A DNA stretch of 44,178 nucleotides from Actinomycetota bacterium (GCA_021325015.1 JAJPHY010000150.1:1-44178), one strand, 5' to 3'; counted from the stretch's first letter, positions 16,199 to 25,183 are shown. The notes: generated by a model from the sequence alone, not told the origin. A program made the numbers and translations.

Positions 16199-17059
16199 AT
16201 GGTGAGCGCCGCGCGGGCGACCGGACGGAGGTGGTCCCTCTCCTCGCGGGCGGCCGCGCGACTTCGGCACCGGAGCCTGCGCGCCGCCGCCGTCGTGTAC
16301 TTGGGGTTGATGATTGCGCTTCCCGCGGCGGTCGTGATCGACGAGGGCTTCGCCCGCGGCCTCAGCGACCTTCGGGACGGGCTGGCCTACCCCGGCGCGG
16401 CGGAGGCCGTCTGGTTGACGCTGGCCACGTCGACGGCGGCGGCGGTGGTCAACGCGGTGTTCGGAACGATCATCGCCTACGTGCTCGTGCGGTTCCGCTT
16501 CCCGGGCCGCCGGCTGCTCGGGGCTCTCGTGGACCTCCCGCTCGCCATCCCGACGCTCGTGACCGGCGTGATGCTCGTCGCGCTCTACGGTCCCGCGTCG
16601 CCGATCGGGCGGGCCCTCGAAGGGGCGGGGATCGAGGTGGCGTTCGCCCGGCTCGGGATCCTGCTGGCGCTCCTCGTCGTGACCCTTCCGTTCGTCGTTC
16701 GAGCCGTCCAGCCCGTGCTCCTCGAGCTCGACCCGGCCGAGGAGGAGGCGGCCGAGACCCTCGGCGCCAGCGGCTGGACGACGTTTCGCCGGATCGTGCT
16801 CCCGGCGATCCGCCCCGCGATCGCGGCGGGGGCGCTTCTCGTGTTCGCGCGCTCGCTCGGAGAGTTCGGGAGCGTCGTGATCGTCTCCGGCAACATCACC
16901 GGACGAACCCTGACCGCGCCGGTCCTGATCTTCCAGCTCGCGTCCCAGTTCAAGCCCGAGCAGGCGGCGGCCGTCGCCTCGGTTCTGTTCGCGATCTCCT
17001 TCGGCACGGTGTTGATCACCACGCGACTCGCGCGCGGGCGAAGAGGGGGACAGCCGTGA
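16199..17059 (+). CDS. cysT: Sulfate ABC transporter permease CysT
   Basis: 286 aa from ATG 16199, 13 bases after the sbp stop. Several hydrophobic helices. The EAA-type coupling loop is AAETLGASGWTTFRRIVLPAIRPAI, followed by ARSLGEFGSVVIVSGNI, which is characteristic of CysT/CysW permeases. Forms the transmembrane channel with CysW. Its stop overlaps the cysW GTG in a GTGA tetranucleotide. Confidence 0.93.
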   Translation: MVSAARATGRRWSLSSRAAARLRHRSLRAAAVVYLGLMIALPAAVVIDEGFARGLSDLRDGLAYPGAAEAVWLTLATSTAAAVVNAVFGTIIAYVLVRFRFPGRRLLGALVDLPLAIPTLVTGVMLVALYGPASPIGRALEGAGIEVAFARLGILLALLVVTLPFVVRAVQPVLLELDPAEEEAAETLGASGWTTFRRIVLPAIRPAIAAGALLVFARSLGEFGSVVIVSGNITGRTLTAPVLIFQLASQFKPEQAAAVASVLFAISFGTVLITTRLARGRRGGQP

Positions 17060-17928
17060 GCGCCGGGTTCGCCATCCGGCGGGGCGGCGATCGGGACGCG
17101 ATGTTTCGCAGGCGGCGCCGCGCTGCCGTGCTGCGCGGGATGCTGGTCGCGCTCTGCGTGCTGTACCTCGCGGTGCTCCTCCTCGCGCCGCTCGCCGGCG
17201 TCGTCTGGCAGGCGCTCCGGCCCGGGTGGCGGGTCCTGGGCGACACGTTCACCCGATCCGATGTGGTGCACGCCTTCACCCTGACCGCCGTGATCGCGCT
17301 GATCACCGTGGCCGTCACCACCGCGTTCGGCGTGGTCGTCGCGTGGGTGCTGGTACGGCAGCGCTTCCGCGGCCGGGCGTTCCTGAACGCCCTGGTCGAT
17401 CTGCCGTTCGCGCTCTCGCCCGTGACGGTCGGCCTGGCCTGCGTGCTGCTGTTCGGGCGGGGCGGGTGGTTCCACGACTTCTTCGCCGCGCGCGGGATCC
17501 AGATCATCTTCGCCCTGCCATCGATGGTCCTCGTGACGATCTTCATCAGCGTCCCGTTCACGATCCGCGAAGTGCAGCCCGTGCTCGAGGAGATCGGAGT
17601 CGAGGAAGAGGACGCGGCCCGGACGCTCGGTGCCTCGGTGATGCAGACGTTCCTCCGGGTCACGCTCCCGAACATCCGGCGGGGCCTTCTCTACGGGATC
17701 GCGCTGTCCGCCGCGCGTGCGATCGGCGAGATCGGTGCGGTGCTGGTGGTCAGCGGACTCATCCAGGGCCGTACCGAGACCGCGACGCTCTACATCTACC
17801 GGGCGATGGAGGAGCGGCAAACGGCCTCGGCGTACGTCGTGGCCCTCACCCTTGCCGGCGTGTCGGTCCTGATCCTCGCGGCGATCGAGTGGGTCAAGCG
17901 CAAGCGGACCAGGGAGGACGAAGCATGA
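17056..17928 (+). CDS. cysW: Sulfate ABC transporter permease CysW
   Basis: 290 aa from GTG 17056 with AAGAGGGGGA upstream. Hydrophobic segments, coupling loop DAARTLGASVMQTFLRVTLPN and the CysW signature ARAIGEIGAVLVVSGLIQGRTETATL are visible. It overlaps cysT (GTGA) and cysA (ATGA), so the three products should be made in fixed proportion. The N-terminal about 20 residues are basic and cytoplasmic. Confidence 0.93.
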   Translation: MSAGFAIRRGGDRDAMFRRRRRAAVLRGMLVALCVLYLAVLLLAPLAGVVWQALRPGWRVLGDTFTRSDVVHAFTLTAVIALITVAVTTAFGVVVAWVLVRQRFRGRAFLNALVDLPFALSPVTVGLACVLLFGRGGWFHDFFAARGIQIIFALPSMVLVTIFISVPFTIREVQPVLEEIGVEEEDAARTLGASVMQTFLRVTLPNIRRGLLYGIALSAARAIGEIGAVLVVSGLIQGRTETATLYIYRAMEERQTASAYVVALTLAGVSVLILAAIEWVKRKRTREDEA

Positions 17929-19013
17929 GCGAGCTCATCCGTGTCGAGAACCTCACCAAGCGCTTCGGCGACTTCGAGGCCGTTCGAGATGTGACGTTCA
18001 CCGCCGAGGCCGGCAGCATCACGGCTCTTCTCGGCCCCAGCGGCTCGGGCAAGAGCACCGTGCTGCGGATGATCGCCGGACTCGAGACGCCGACGCGGGG
18101 TCGCATCTGGCTGGGCCAGGAGGAGCAGACGCACACGAGCGTGCAGGAGCGGCGGGTTGGGTTCGTGTTCCAGCACTACGCGCTGTTTCGGCACCTGACC
18201 GTGTGGCAGAACGTGATGTTCGGCCTCGCGGTGCGCCGGATGTCAAAGCGCGAGCGGCGCGCCAGGGTCGAGGAGCTGCTCGAGCTCGTGCAGCTCGGCC
18301 CCTTCCGCGATCGCTACCCCGATCAGCTCTCGGGGGGTCAGCGCCAGCGGGTCGCCCTCGCGCGCGCCCTCGCGCCCCGCCCGAACGTGCTGCTGCTGGA
18401 CGAGCCGTTCGGAGCCCTCGACGCTCGGGTCCGGCAGGACCTGCGACGGTGGCTCGACAACCTGCATCGCGAGCTCGGCGTGACCAGCCTGCTCGTCACG
18501 CACGATCAGGACGAGGCGCTGGAGCTCGCCAACCGCCTGGTCGTGATGCGCGAGGGCCGGATCGAGCAGGTGGGAACGCCCAACGAGATCTACAACGAGC
18601 CCGCCACGCCGTTCGTCGCCGGCTTCGTCGGCAGCGCGAACGTGCTGCACGGGCACGTGATCGACGGCCACATGGAGTTCGGGGAGCATCGTGTGCCGAT
18701 CGCGAACGACCTTGCCGACGGGATCGACGCGCGCGCGTTCGTCAGGCCGCACGACGTGCGCGTGCGAGCGGGCGGTAGCGGCGGAGGGAGCGGCACCGCG
18801 CGGGCCACGGTCGAGCGCATCGTGACCCTCGGGTGGCTCTCCCGCGTGGTGCTCCGGCTCGGCGACGGTCAGGCGATCGTGGCCGAGCTGCCGAGCGACG
18901 AGCTGTGCGATGTCGGGCTGGGAGATGTGGTGGCGGTGGACGTCCGCCGCGCCCTCGCGTTCCGGGCCTCCGACGTCGGCCGGTTGGCGGAGTTCGCGAG
19001 CGTGGAGTCCTGA
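17925..19013 (+). CDS. cysA: Sulfate/thiosulfate import ATPase CysA
   Basis: 362 aa. Walker A GPSGSGKST, Q-loop VFQHYALF, signature LSGGQRQRVALARALA, Walker [13 protein letters not shown] and switch VTHDQDEAL are all intact. The C-terminal about 110 residues form a TOBE-like regulatory domain (VLHGHVIDGHMEFGEH, ARAFVRPHDVRV). It contains a Gly/Ser-rich insert near RAGGSGGGSG. ATG 17925 overlaps the cysW stop. Energises sulfate uptake through CysT/CysW. Confidence 0.95.
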   Translation: MSELIRVENLTKRFGDFEAVRDVTFTAEAGSITALLGPSGSGKSTVLRMIAGLETPTRGRIWLGQEEQTHTSVQERRVGFVFQHYALFRHLTVWQNVMFGLAVRRMSKRERRARVEELLELVQLGPFRDRYPDQLSGGQRQRVALARALAPRPNVLLLDEPFGALDARVRQDLRRWLDNLHRELGVTSLLVTHDQDEALELANRLVVMREGRIEQVGTPNEIYNEPATPFVAGFVGSANVLHGHVIDGHMEFGEHRVPIANDLADGIDARAFVRPHDVRVRAGGSGGGSGTARATVERIVTLGWLSRVVLRLGDGQAIVAELPSDELCDVGLGDVVAVDVRRALAFRASDVGRLAEFASVES

Positions 19014-19025
19014 GCATCTCGGTCG

Positions 19026-20114
19026 ATGCATGATGAGCGCGTGATCCGGCGGCGACACGGGTCGGGGCTCCCGCGGGCGGTGGCGCTCGCGGTCGCGCTT
19101 GCGGTGCTGGGGGCGGGGTGCGCGAGCTCCGCCGCCCGTGCACGGGGCAGCGCGGAAGTCCTGCGCCTCGGGGTGTTCGCCACGCTCTCGCACGCCCCGG
19201 CCATCGTCGGTATCGCCTCCGGGATCTTCGCCCGTGAGCTCGCACCGACTCGGGTGGAAGTGCACGTGTTCGGCTCGGGCGTCGATGCCGGGGTCGCGCT
19301 CCTCGCGGGCTCGATCGATGCCGCCTACCTGGGGCCGTGGCCGGCGGTGTCCCTCTTCGTCCGGTCGGGGAAGGTGGCGGTCGTTTCGGGGGCCGCGCTC
19401 GGCGGGGCCTCGCTGATCGTTCGGCGGGGCCTCGGGATCGCGTCCCGTGAGGACCTGCGCGGCCGGAAGGTCGCCGTGCCGGCGATCGGCAACTCCCAGG
19501 ACCTCGCGCTGCGGACCTGGCTCCACGGCGGAGGTCTGCGGGCCACCGACGAGGGCGGCGATGTCTCGATCACGGAGGTGGAGAGCCCCCGACTCCTCCA
19601 GCTCTTCCGCGCCGGACGCTTGGACGGGGCGTGGGCGCCGGAGCCGTACGCGACCTGGCTCGTTCGGGCGGGTGTGGCCGACGAGCTCGTGAACGAGTCC
19701 TCGCTGTGGCCGGGCGGCCGCTTCCCGAGCGCGGTGCTCGTGGTCTCGGCCGGCTATCTCGATGCGCACCCGGGCGTGGTGGAGCGTCTGGTGCGCGCAA
19801 ACGTCGACTCGATCCGCTTTCTGCGGGAGTTCCCCGAGATCGCCAAGAGCGAGCTGGAGCGGGCGCTCGTTCGCGACGGGGCTCCGGCTCTGCCGGCGCG
19901 GGTGATCGCTGCGGCGTGGCGGCGCGTGACGTTCACCTGGGACCCTCTCCCCTCGGCTCTCGAGTCCGTGGCCCGGGACGCCGCGGCCCTCGGCATCCTG
20001 TCGCTCCCGCCTCGAGGGCTCGCCGGACTCGAGCGCCTTGACGCCCTGGAGTCCGTCCTGGACGATGAGGGCCTTCCGCCGCTCGAGATCGGAACGACCA
20101 TGGGGTCCACGTGA
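19026..20114 (+). CDS. ssuA: SsuA/TauA-like substrate-binding lipoprotein
   Basis: About 362 aa from ATG 19026. A GTG at 19041 is an alternative, and neither has a strong Shine-Dalgarno. The basic N-terminus, hydrophobic core and lipobox LGAGC (Cys32) indicate an exported lipoprotein. Solute-binding features of the NMT1/SsuA class include LRLGVFATLSHAPAIVGIA, GVALLAGSIDAAYLGPWPA, VAVPAIGNSQDLALRTWL and DGAWAPEPYATWLV. It sits 12 bp after cysA, suggesting co-transcription with the sulfate genes. Alkanesulfonate is the favoured class of ligand by context, but nitrate, taurine or other small compounds are possible. Confidence 0.8.
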   Translation: MHDERVIRRRHGSGLPRAVALAVALAVLGAGCASSAARARGSAEVLRLGVFATLSHAPAIVGIASGIFARELAPTRVEVHVFGSGVDAGVALLAGSIDAAYLGPWPAVSLFVRSGKVAVVSGAALGGASLIVRRGLGIASREDLRGRKVAVPAIGNSQDLALRTWLHGGGLRATDEGGDVSITEVESPRLLQLFRAGRLDGAWAPEPYATWLVRAGVADELVNESSLWPGGRFPSAVLVVSAGYLDAHPGVVERLVRANVDSIRFLREFPEIAKSELERALVRDGAPALPARVIAAAWRRVTFTWDPLPSALESVARDAAALGILSLPPRGLAGLERLDALESVLDDEGLPPLEIGTTMGST

Positions 20115-20956
20115 GCTCGGTGCCGTCGCTGCGCGTGGTGGGGCGACCCGAGCCGACCTCGCCGAAGCTATCCCTCCGCTCGGTTTCGAAGACCTACCGG
20201 CAGTCGAGCGGGGAGCTCGTCCGGGCACTCGACGACGTCACGCTGGACGTCGCCCCCGGGGAGTTCGTGTGCCTGGTCGGCCCCTCCGGGTGCGGCAAGT
20301 CGACGCTGCTCGACCTGATCGCCGGGCTCGAGCGCCCCGACGCGGGCCAGGTCCTCATGAACGGGCGCCCGATCGCGGGCCCCGGCCCAGACCGGGCGGT
20401 GCTCTTTCAGGAGCCGACGTTGTTCCCGTGGATGAGCGTGATCCGCAACCTCGAGTTCGCGCTCGGCCTGACCGGCGTGCCGAAGGCCGACCGTCGGGAA
20501 CTTGCCATGCACTGGCTGAGCAAGGTGCACCTGTCGGCGTTCGCGAGCGCCCAGCCGCACGAGATCTCACCCGGGATGCGCCAGCGGGCGGTCCTCGCCC
20601 GGGCGCTCGCCTGCCAGCCGGAGGTGCTGCTTGCCGACGAGCCGTTCGGGGCGCTGGACGCGCAGTCGCGCGAGGTGCTGCAGCGGGAGCTGCAGACGGT
20701 GTGGCTCGAGACGCGGAACACCTTCGTCTTCGTGACCCACAACGTGCGCGAGGCGGTGTTCCTCGCGGATCGCGTGGTGCTGATGTCGGCGCGTCCAGGG
20801 ACGCTCGTCGCCGAGCACCGGATCTCCTCGCCGCGGCCTCGCTCGTTCGAGGACGTGCTCCTGGCGAAGGTCGTCGTCGACGTCCACGACCATCTGCTGA
20901 AGGAGGTGCAGAAGGTTGTCGCGACCGAGGAGGGCGTTCGGCCAGGTCTGGCCTAG
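20111..20956 (+). CDS. ssuB: SsuB/TauB-like ABC transporter ATPase
   Basis: 281 aa from GTG 20111, overlapping the preceding stop (GTGA). Walker A GPSGCGKST, Q-loop LFQEPTLFPWM, Walker B VLLADEPFGALDAQ and switch FVTHNVREAV are intact. The ABC signature reads ISPGMRQR, with Pro replacing the first Gly of the usual LSGGMRQR. The long N-terminal extension (about 20 residues) is Pro-rich. It forms the motor of the ssuABC-like transporter; specificity follows the binding protein. Confidence 0.87.
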   Translation: MSSVPSLRVVGRPEPTSPKLSLRSVSKTYRQSSGELVRALDDVTLDVAPGEFVCLVGPSGCGKSTLLDLIAGLERPDAGQVLMNGRPIAGPGPDRAVLFQEPTLFPWMSVIRNLEFALGLTGVPKADRRELAMHWLSKVHLSAFASAQPHEISPGMRQRAVLARALACQPEVLLADEPFGALDAQSREVLQRELQTVWLETRNTFVFVTHNVREAVFLADRVVLMSARPGTLVAEHRISSPRPRSFEDVLLAKVVVDVHDHLLKEVQKVVATEEGVRPGLA

Positions 20957-21701
20957 GGTCGCGATCCTTGTCGTTCTCGTCCTGGCCTGGTGGGCCGTCT
21001 ACGCCACCGGCTTGTGGGATCGCGTGCTCCTGCCCTCCCCGGCCAGCGTGTGGACCGCCCTCTGGTCGAATCTGTCGGGCGCGGGCGGGCTGCTCGTGGC
21101 CGCCGAGCGCAGCGCGCTCCGCCTGTTCCTCGGCCTCGCGGCGGCGGCGGTGATCGGCACGCCGATCGGGCTTGCGATGGCCGCCTCGAAGATCGTGCAG
21201 CGAAGCATCGGCAGCCTGATGGTGGGCCTGCAGGCGCTTCCCTCGATCGCCTGGCTGCCGCTTGCCACCCTCTGGTTCGGCATCACGGAGCGGGCCGTGT
21301 TCTTCGTGGTCGTGATGGGAGCGACTCCCGCGGTGGCGATTGCCACGGCGGCGAGCGTCCGGCTGGTTCCCCCGACGCTGATCCGCGCGGCGCGCACGCT
21401 CGGGTCGAGGGGCGGACGGCTGTACGTTCGCGTGGTGCTCCCCGCCGCGGTCCCCGGATACATCGCCGGGCTTCAACAGGCCTGGGCGCTCGCCTGGCGT
21501 GCCCTCATGGCGGCGGAGCTCATCGTCACCGGGGCACGCGGGCTCGGCCACTTCCTCGAGCGAGCGGGCGCCGTCTTCGACACGCCGCTGATGCTCGCGA
21601 CGATGGTGGCGATCATGCTGGTCGGCATCGGGGTCGACGGGGTGTTCACCCTCGTCGATCGGCGGGTTCGCAGCCGTCGGGGACTCATCCCGTCCGGGTG
21701 A
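20916..21701 (+). CDS. ssuC: SsuC/TauC-like ABC transporter permease
   Basis: 261 aa. The start is TTG at 20916, supported by a perfect AGGAGG at 20901-20906 nine bases upstream; this makes a 41-bp overlap with ssuB. Five to six hydrophobic segments are visible, with the family loop IRAARTLGSRGGRLYVRVVLPAAVPG and GLQALPSIAWLPLATLWFG, both typical of the SsuC/TauC/NrtB permeases. Last gene of the sulfur-acquisition array, convergent with pncB after a 58-bp gap. Confidence 0.87.
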   Translation: MSRPRRAFGQVWPRVAILVVLVLAWWAVYATGLWDRVLLPSPASVWTALWSNLSGAGGLLVAAERSALRLFLGLAAAAVIGTPIGLAMAASKIVQRSIGSLMVGLQALPSIAWLPLATLWFGITERAVFFVVVMGATPAVAIATAASVRLVPPTLIRAARTLGSRGGRLYVRVVLPAAVPGYIAGLQQAWALAWRALMAAELIVTGARGLGHFLERAGAVFDTPLMLATMVAIMLVGIGVDGVFTLVDRRVRSRRGLIPSG

Positions 21702-21759
21702 GCCACCTGAACGCGGTCGCGCGTCCACCGCGAGCGGCCGCGGCAGCGAGCCCGCTGGC

Positions 21760-23097
21760 TCAGTCGACGACGCCGGCGCGCTGGAGGGCGAGCGAGCGCG
21801 TTCGGTCCGTCAGCTCTCGAAGAGCTGGGGTGAAGCGCGGCCGAAGCGGGATCGGGTCGTGAACCCGCTTGGCTTCCTCGGGAACCCGGACCAGGTCGGT
21901 CTCGAACAGCCGGCGGGCGAGATCGAGAGGGCGTGGGGGCTCGGTGCGCACGCCGCCTGACATCACCGGCACGAGCAGCGGCTCCGTTCCCGGCGGCGGG
22001 GGCTCGTCGCGCAGGCCGATGAGGTCTCCCTCGGGTCCGCGGAACACCTGTTTGCGTCCCGGCTCGGTTGCCTTGTCCTCGGAGAGCTTGAGCACCGGCC
22101 GGCCCTCGTACTCGACGAGCTTGTACACCGAGTCAAGGTACGGAGCGTCGGCGGACACCCCCATCTTCGTACCGATCCCGAACGCGTCGATCGGGGCGCC
22201 CGCGGCGACCAACCGGTCGACGTCGTTCTCGTCGAGGCCGCCGCTCGCGAGGATCCGCACCTTGGACAGCCCCGCCCGATCCAGGATGGTGCGCGCGGCA
22301 CGGGAGAGCTCGTCGAGGTCGCCGCTGTCCAGGCGGATGCCCAGCCGGCTCGAGTTCTCGAGCCCGAGGCGGCGGATGACCTCGATCGCCGTTTTGACGC
22401 CGTTCGGGGTGTCGTACGTGTCGACCAGGAAGACCGTGCGGTCCGGGAAGTCCTCGGCGAAGGCGCGAAAGGCGTCCGCCTCGGTCGGGAACGACTGCAC
22501 GTAAGAGTGGGCCATCGTCCCCGAGGCCGTGAGGCCGTACCGTCGGGCCGCCTCGACGTTGCTCGTCGCGACGAACCCCACCATGGCGGTGGTCCGCGCG
22601 ACGGCCATCGCGGCGTCGGCGCCCTGCGTCCGGCGGAAGGCGAAGTCCACCAGCGCCCGGTCCCGGGCCGCCATCCGAACCCGCGCCGCCTTCGAGGCGA
22701 TGGTGGTCTGGAACGTGATCTGGTTGAGCAGGTACGTCTCGACGAGCTGCGCGACCGCGATCGGGGCCGTGATCTCGAGGAGCGGCTCGTCGGCGAAGAC
22801 GATCCGGCCCTCGGGGACGGCCCAGACGTCGCCGGTGAACCGGAGCTCGCGGAAGGCCTCGACCACCTCGTCGTCGTAGCCGAGCTCGTCGGCCAGGTAC
22901 CGAAGGTCCTCGTCCTCGAATCCAAAGCGCTCGAGGAACTCGAGGCAGGGCTCGAGCCCGGCGGCGACCAGGAAGCCGCGGTTCTGGGGCAGGCGGCGAA
23001 CGAACAGGCTGAACGTCGCCGGGCCCTCCATCCCCCGGCGGAGGTAGCTCGCCGCCATGTTGAGCTCGTACAGGTCGGTCAGGAGCGCGCCCGGCAT
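21760..23097 (-). CDS. pncB: Nicotinate phosphoribosyltransferase
   Basis: 445 aa from ATG 23097. Catalyses nicotinate + PRPP (+ATP) to nicotinate mononucleotide in the NAD salvage pathway. Family blocks are LLTDLYELNMAASYL at the N-terminus, RRLPQNRGFLVAAGLE, TSNVEAARRYGLTASGTMAHS (conserved His), LVDTYDTPNGV, GIRLDSGDLDELSR, ASGGLDENDV and FGIGTKMG. Full length. It stands alone on the minus strand between the sulfur and hydrogenase loci. Functional link to the NAD(P)-dependent hydrogenase next door would be only indirect. Confidence 0.95.
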   Translation of the reverse strand: MPGALLTDLYELNMAASYLRRGMEGPATFSLFVRRLPQNRGFLVAAGLEPCLEFLERFGFEDEDLRYLADELGYDDEVVEAFRELRFTGDVWAVPEGRIVFADEPLLEITAPIAVAQLVETYLLNQITFQTTIASKAARVRMAARDRALVDFAFRRTQGADAAMAVARTTAMVGFVATSNVEAARRYGLTASGTMAHSYVQSFPTEADAFRAFAEDFPDRTVFLVDTYDTPNGVKTAIEVIRRLGLENSSRLGIRLDSGDLDELSRAARTILDRAGLSKVRILASGGLDENDVDRLVAAGAPIDAFGIGTKMGVSADAPYLDSVYKLVEYEGRPVLKLSEDKATEPGRKQVFRGPEGDLIGLRDEPPPPGTEPLLVPVMSGGVRTEPPRPLDLARRLFETDLVRVPEEAKRVHDPIPLRPRFTPALRELTDRTRSLALQRAGVVD

Positions 23098-23125
23098 GGC
23101 TACAGGCTACGCGAAGGCGACTCGC

Positions 23126-23139
23126 GGGACGTAGGGCCC
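23126..23139. promoter_or_regulatory. DosR-like imperfect palindrome upstream of the group 3b hydrogenase
   Basis: GGGACGT-AGGGCCC resembles the 14-bp core of actinobacterial DosR/DevR boxes (GGGACTT-AAGTCCC class) and lies 71 bp before the hydB ATG. In Mycobacterium smegmatis the group 3b hydrogenase belongs to the hypoxia regulon. The match is partial and could be chance in GC-rich DNA. Confidence 0.35.
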
Positions 23140-23210
23140 GGGGGGGTCGTGCCCTTCGTCCGTAGGGACCCTCCCGCGCGAACGAGAGGCTATGGGGCAG
23201 GAGGTGGCGC

Positions 23211-24311
23211 ATGCGGTTCCTCGATCACCAGGGATTCGAGCGACTCCTCGCCACCCTCGCCGACGACGGCTACGAGCTCGTCGGCCCCACCGTTCGCGAC
23301 GGAGCCATCGTGCTGGATCGCATCGAGGGAGCAGACGACCTTCCGCGCGGCGTGGGCGAGGAGCAGGGCCCGGGCTCCTACCGGCTGACCTCGCGTGGGG
23401 ACGGCAGGTACTTCGCGTGGGCCCACGGCCCCGACTCGGCCAAGCGGTTCCTGTTTCCCGCCCGCGAGCTGCTCGCGCGGATGCGACGCGAGGGGGGCGC
23501 GTTCGCGGTCGAGACCGCGCCGGACGAGCGGCCGATCGCGTTCGTCGGACTCCGCTCCTGCGACCTGCACGCGGTGGCGGTGCAGGACCGGGTGTTCATG
23601 CACGCCGACCCGGGGTACCGCCGCCGGCGCGAGGCGGCGGTGTTCGTGGGCGTGGACTGCGCGGAGCCGGGCGCCACCTGCTTCTGCGCCTCGATGGGAA
23701 CCGGACCGCGGTGCACCGAGGGCTTCGACGTCGCCCTCACCGAGCTCGAGGGCGGGTTCGTCGTCCAGGCGGCGACGCCGACCGGCGAGGCGCTCCTGGC
23801 TCGGATCGAGACCCGCGAGGCGACCGAGGCCGAGGTCGAGGCGGTCGCCGAGACCGAACGGACCGCGGTCGCCGCCATGGGACGGCAGATGGACGAATGG
23901 GACATGCCGGCCCTGCTGTACCGAAACCGGCTGCACCCCCGCTGGAAGGAGGTCGCCTCCCGGTGCCTGGCCTGCGGGAACTGCACGTCCGTGTGTCCCA
24001 CCTGCTTCTGCCACGACATCGTGGACGGGGTGAGTCTTTCGGGCGACGTCGCGACCCGGACCCGGGAGTGGGCCTCGTGCTTCTCTGAGGAATACAGCTG
24101 GGCGGCCGGGGCGGTCGTGCGCGCGAGCCGCGAGTCCCGCTACCGGCAGTGGCTCACGCACAAGTTCGCGTCGTGGATCGATCAGTTCGGCACCTCCGGG
24201 TGTGTCGGCTGCGGCCGCTGCATCACCTGGTGCCCGGTCGGCATCGACGTCACCGAGGAGGTCGCCGCGATCCGCGCGACCGACGGGGAGGTGGAGGTGG
24301 TGACCTCGTGA
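23211..24311 (+). CDS. hydB: Group 3b [NiFe] hydrogenase (sulfhydrogenase) beta subunit, 2x[4Fe-4S]
   Basis: 366 aa from ATG 23211 (GGAGG upstream). Cytoplasmic electron-transfer subunit between the hydrogenase dimer and the flavin subunit. Two ferredoxin-type motifs are present: CLACGNCTSVCP (Cys 252, 255, 258, 262) and CVGCGRCITWCP (Cys 331, 334, 337, 341). Upstream is the GLRSCDLHAVAVQDRVF block shared with AsrA-like proteins. The following gene order gamma-delta-alpha identifies it as HydB rather than sulfite reductase AsrA. First gene of a 17-kb plus-strand island. Such enzymes interconvert H2 and NADPH and can reduce sulfur or polysulfide in vitro. Confidence 0.92.
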   Translation: MRFLDHQGFERLLATLADDGYELVGPTVRDGAIVLDRIEGADDLPRGVGEEQGPGSYRLTSRGDGRYFAWAHGPDSAKRFLFPARELLARMRREGGAFAVETAPDERPIAFVGLRSCDLHAVAVQDRVFMHADPGYRRRREAAVFVGVDCAEPGATCFCASMGTGPRCTEGFDVALTELEGGFVVQAATPTGEALLARIETREATEAEVEAVAETERTAVAAMGRQMDEWDMPALLYRNRLHPRWKEVASRCLACGNCTSVCPTCFCHDIVDGVSLSGDVATRTREWASCFSEEYSWAAGAVVRASRESRYRQWLTHKFASWIDQFGTSGCVGCGRCITWCPVGIDVTEEVAAIRATDGEVEVVTS

Positions 24312-25183
24312 GCCTGCAGAGCGCTCCCGCCGGGCCGCCGCTCGACCCCGAGGGACCGCCGGCGCGGATCGCGGTCATCACGCGCATCGTGCCGGAGACT
24401 CCCGACTCCTCGACCTACTGGGCCCGGTTCCGCGTCGGCGAGGGCGAGGGGTACTCGTTCGAGCCCGGTCAGTTCAACATGCTGTACCTGTTCGGGATCG
24501 GCGAGGTCGCGATCTCCATCTCGTCCGACCCCTCGCACCCGCAGCTCCTCGGGCACACGGTCCGCTCGGTCGGACGCGTGACCAACGCGTTCCGCAACCT
24601 CCGGCCCGGCGACGAGATCGGGATCCGTGGCCCGTTCGGCCGACCCTGGCCGCTGGACAGCGCCCGCGGCGGCGACCTCGTGGTCGTGGCCGGCGGCGTC
24701 GGCATCTGCCCGGTGCGACCCGCGATCGAGTACGCGATGCGCCACCGCGAGCAGTTCCGCCGGCTGGTGCTGCTGATGGGCGCGCGCGAGCCGAGCCTGT
24801 TCCCCTACAAGGAAGAGCTCGAGAAGTGGGTCGCCCAGATGCGGCGGATCGGCGTCGAGCTCCACCTCACGGTCGACCAGGCCGACGCCGATTGGAAGTA
24901 CGACGAGGGCGTCGTCACCACGCTGTTTCCCAAGGCGAACCTCGAGCCCGACCGCACGACCGCGTTCATCTGCGGACCCGAGATCATGATGTGGTTCGCG
25001 GCGCGGGGGCTCCTCGAGGTGGGCGTGCCCCCACAGCGGGTCCACGTCTCGCTCGAGCGACACATGCAGTGCGGCGTGAAGCTGTGCGGGCACTGCCAGA
25101 TGGGACCCAAGTTCGTCTGTCAGGACGGACCGGTCTTCCGATGGGACGAGGTCGGTGAACTCCTGGAGGTGCGAGAGCTGTGA
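24308..25183 (+). CDS. hydG: Group 3b [NiFe] hydrogenase gamma subunit, FAD/NAD(P)-binding
   Basis: 291 aa from GTG 24308, overlapping hydB (GTGA). Ferredoxin-reductase-like subunit. An FAD-binding barrel includes FEPGQFNMLYLFG and SSDP. The NAD(P)-binding fold starts at VVVAGGVGICPVRP. A C-terminal [2Fe-2S] motif lies in HMQCGVKLCGHCQMG and VCQDGP (Cys-X4-Cys-X2-Cys-X8-Cys). Transfers electrons between FAD/NAD(P)H and the HydB clusters. Also similar to AsrB, but context decides. The frame is open upstream of the GTG only as overlap with hydB. Confidence 0.92.
   Translation: MSLQSAPAGPPLDPEGPPARIAVITRIVPETPDSSTYWARFRVGEGEGYSFEPGQFNMLYLFGIGEVAISISSDPSHPQLLGHTVRSVGRVTNAFRNLRPGDEIGIRGPFGRPWPLDSARGGDLVVVAGGVGICPVRPAIEYAMRHREQFRRLVLLMGAREPSLFPYKEELEKWVAQMRRIGVELHLTVDQADADWKYDEGVVTTLFPKANLEPDRTTAFICGPEIMMWFAARGLLEVGVPPQRVHVSLERHMQCGVKLCGHCQMGPKFVCQDGPVFRWDEVGELLEVREL

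Noticed and set aside
23211-25183. hydB/hydG as anaerobic sulfite reductase asrA/asrB
   Set aside because: The folds are similar, but no asrC follows and the next genes are [NiFe] small and large subunits in the group 3b order.
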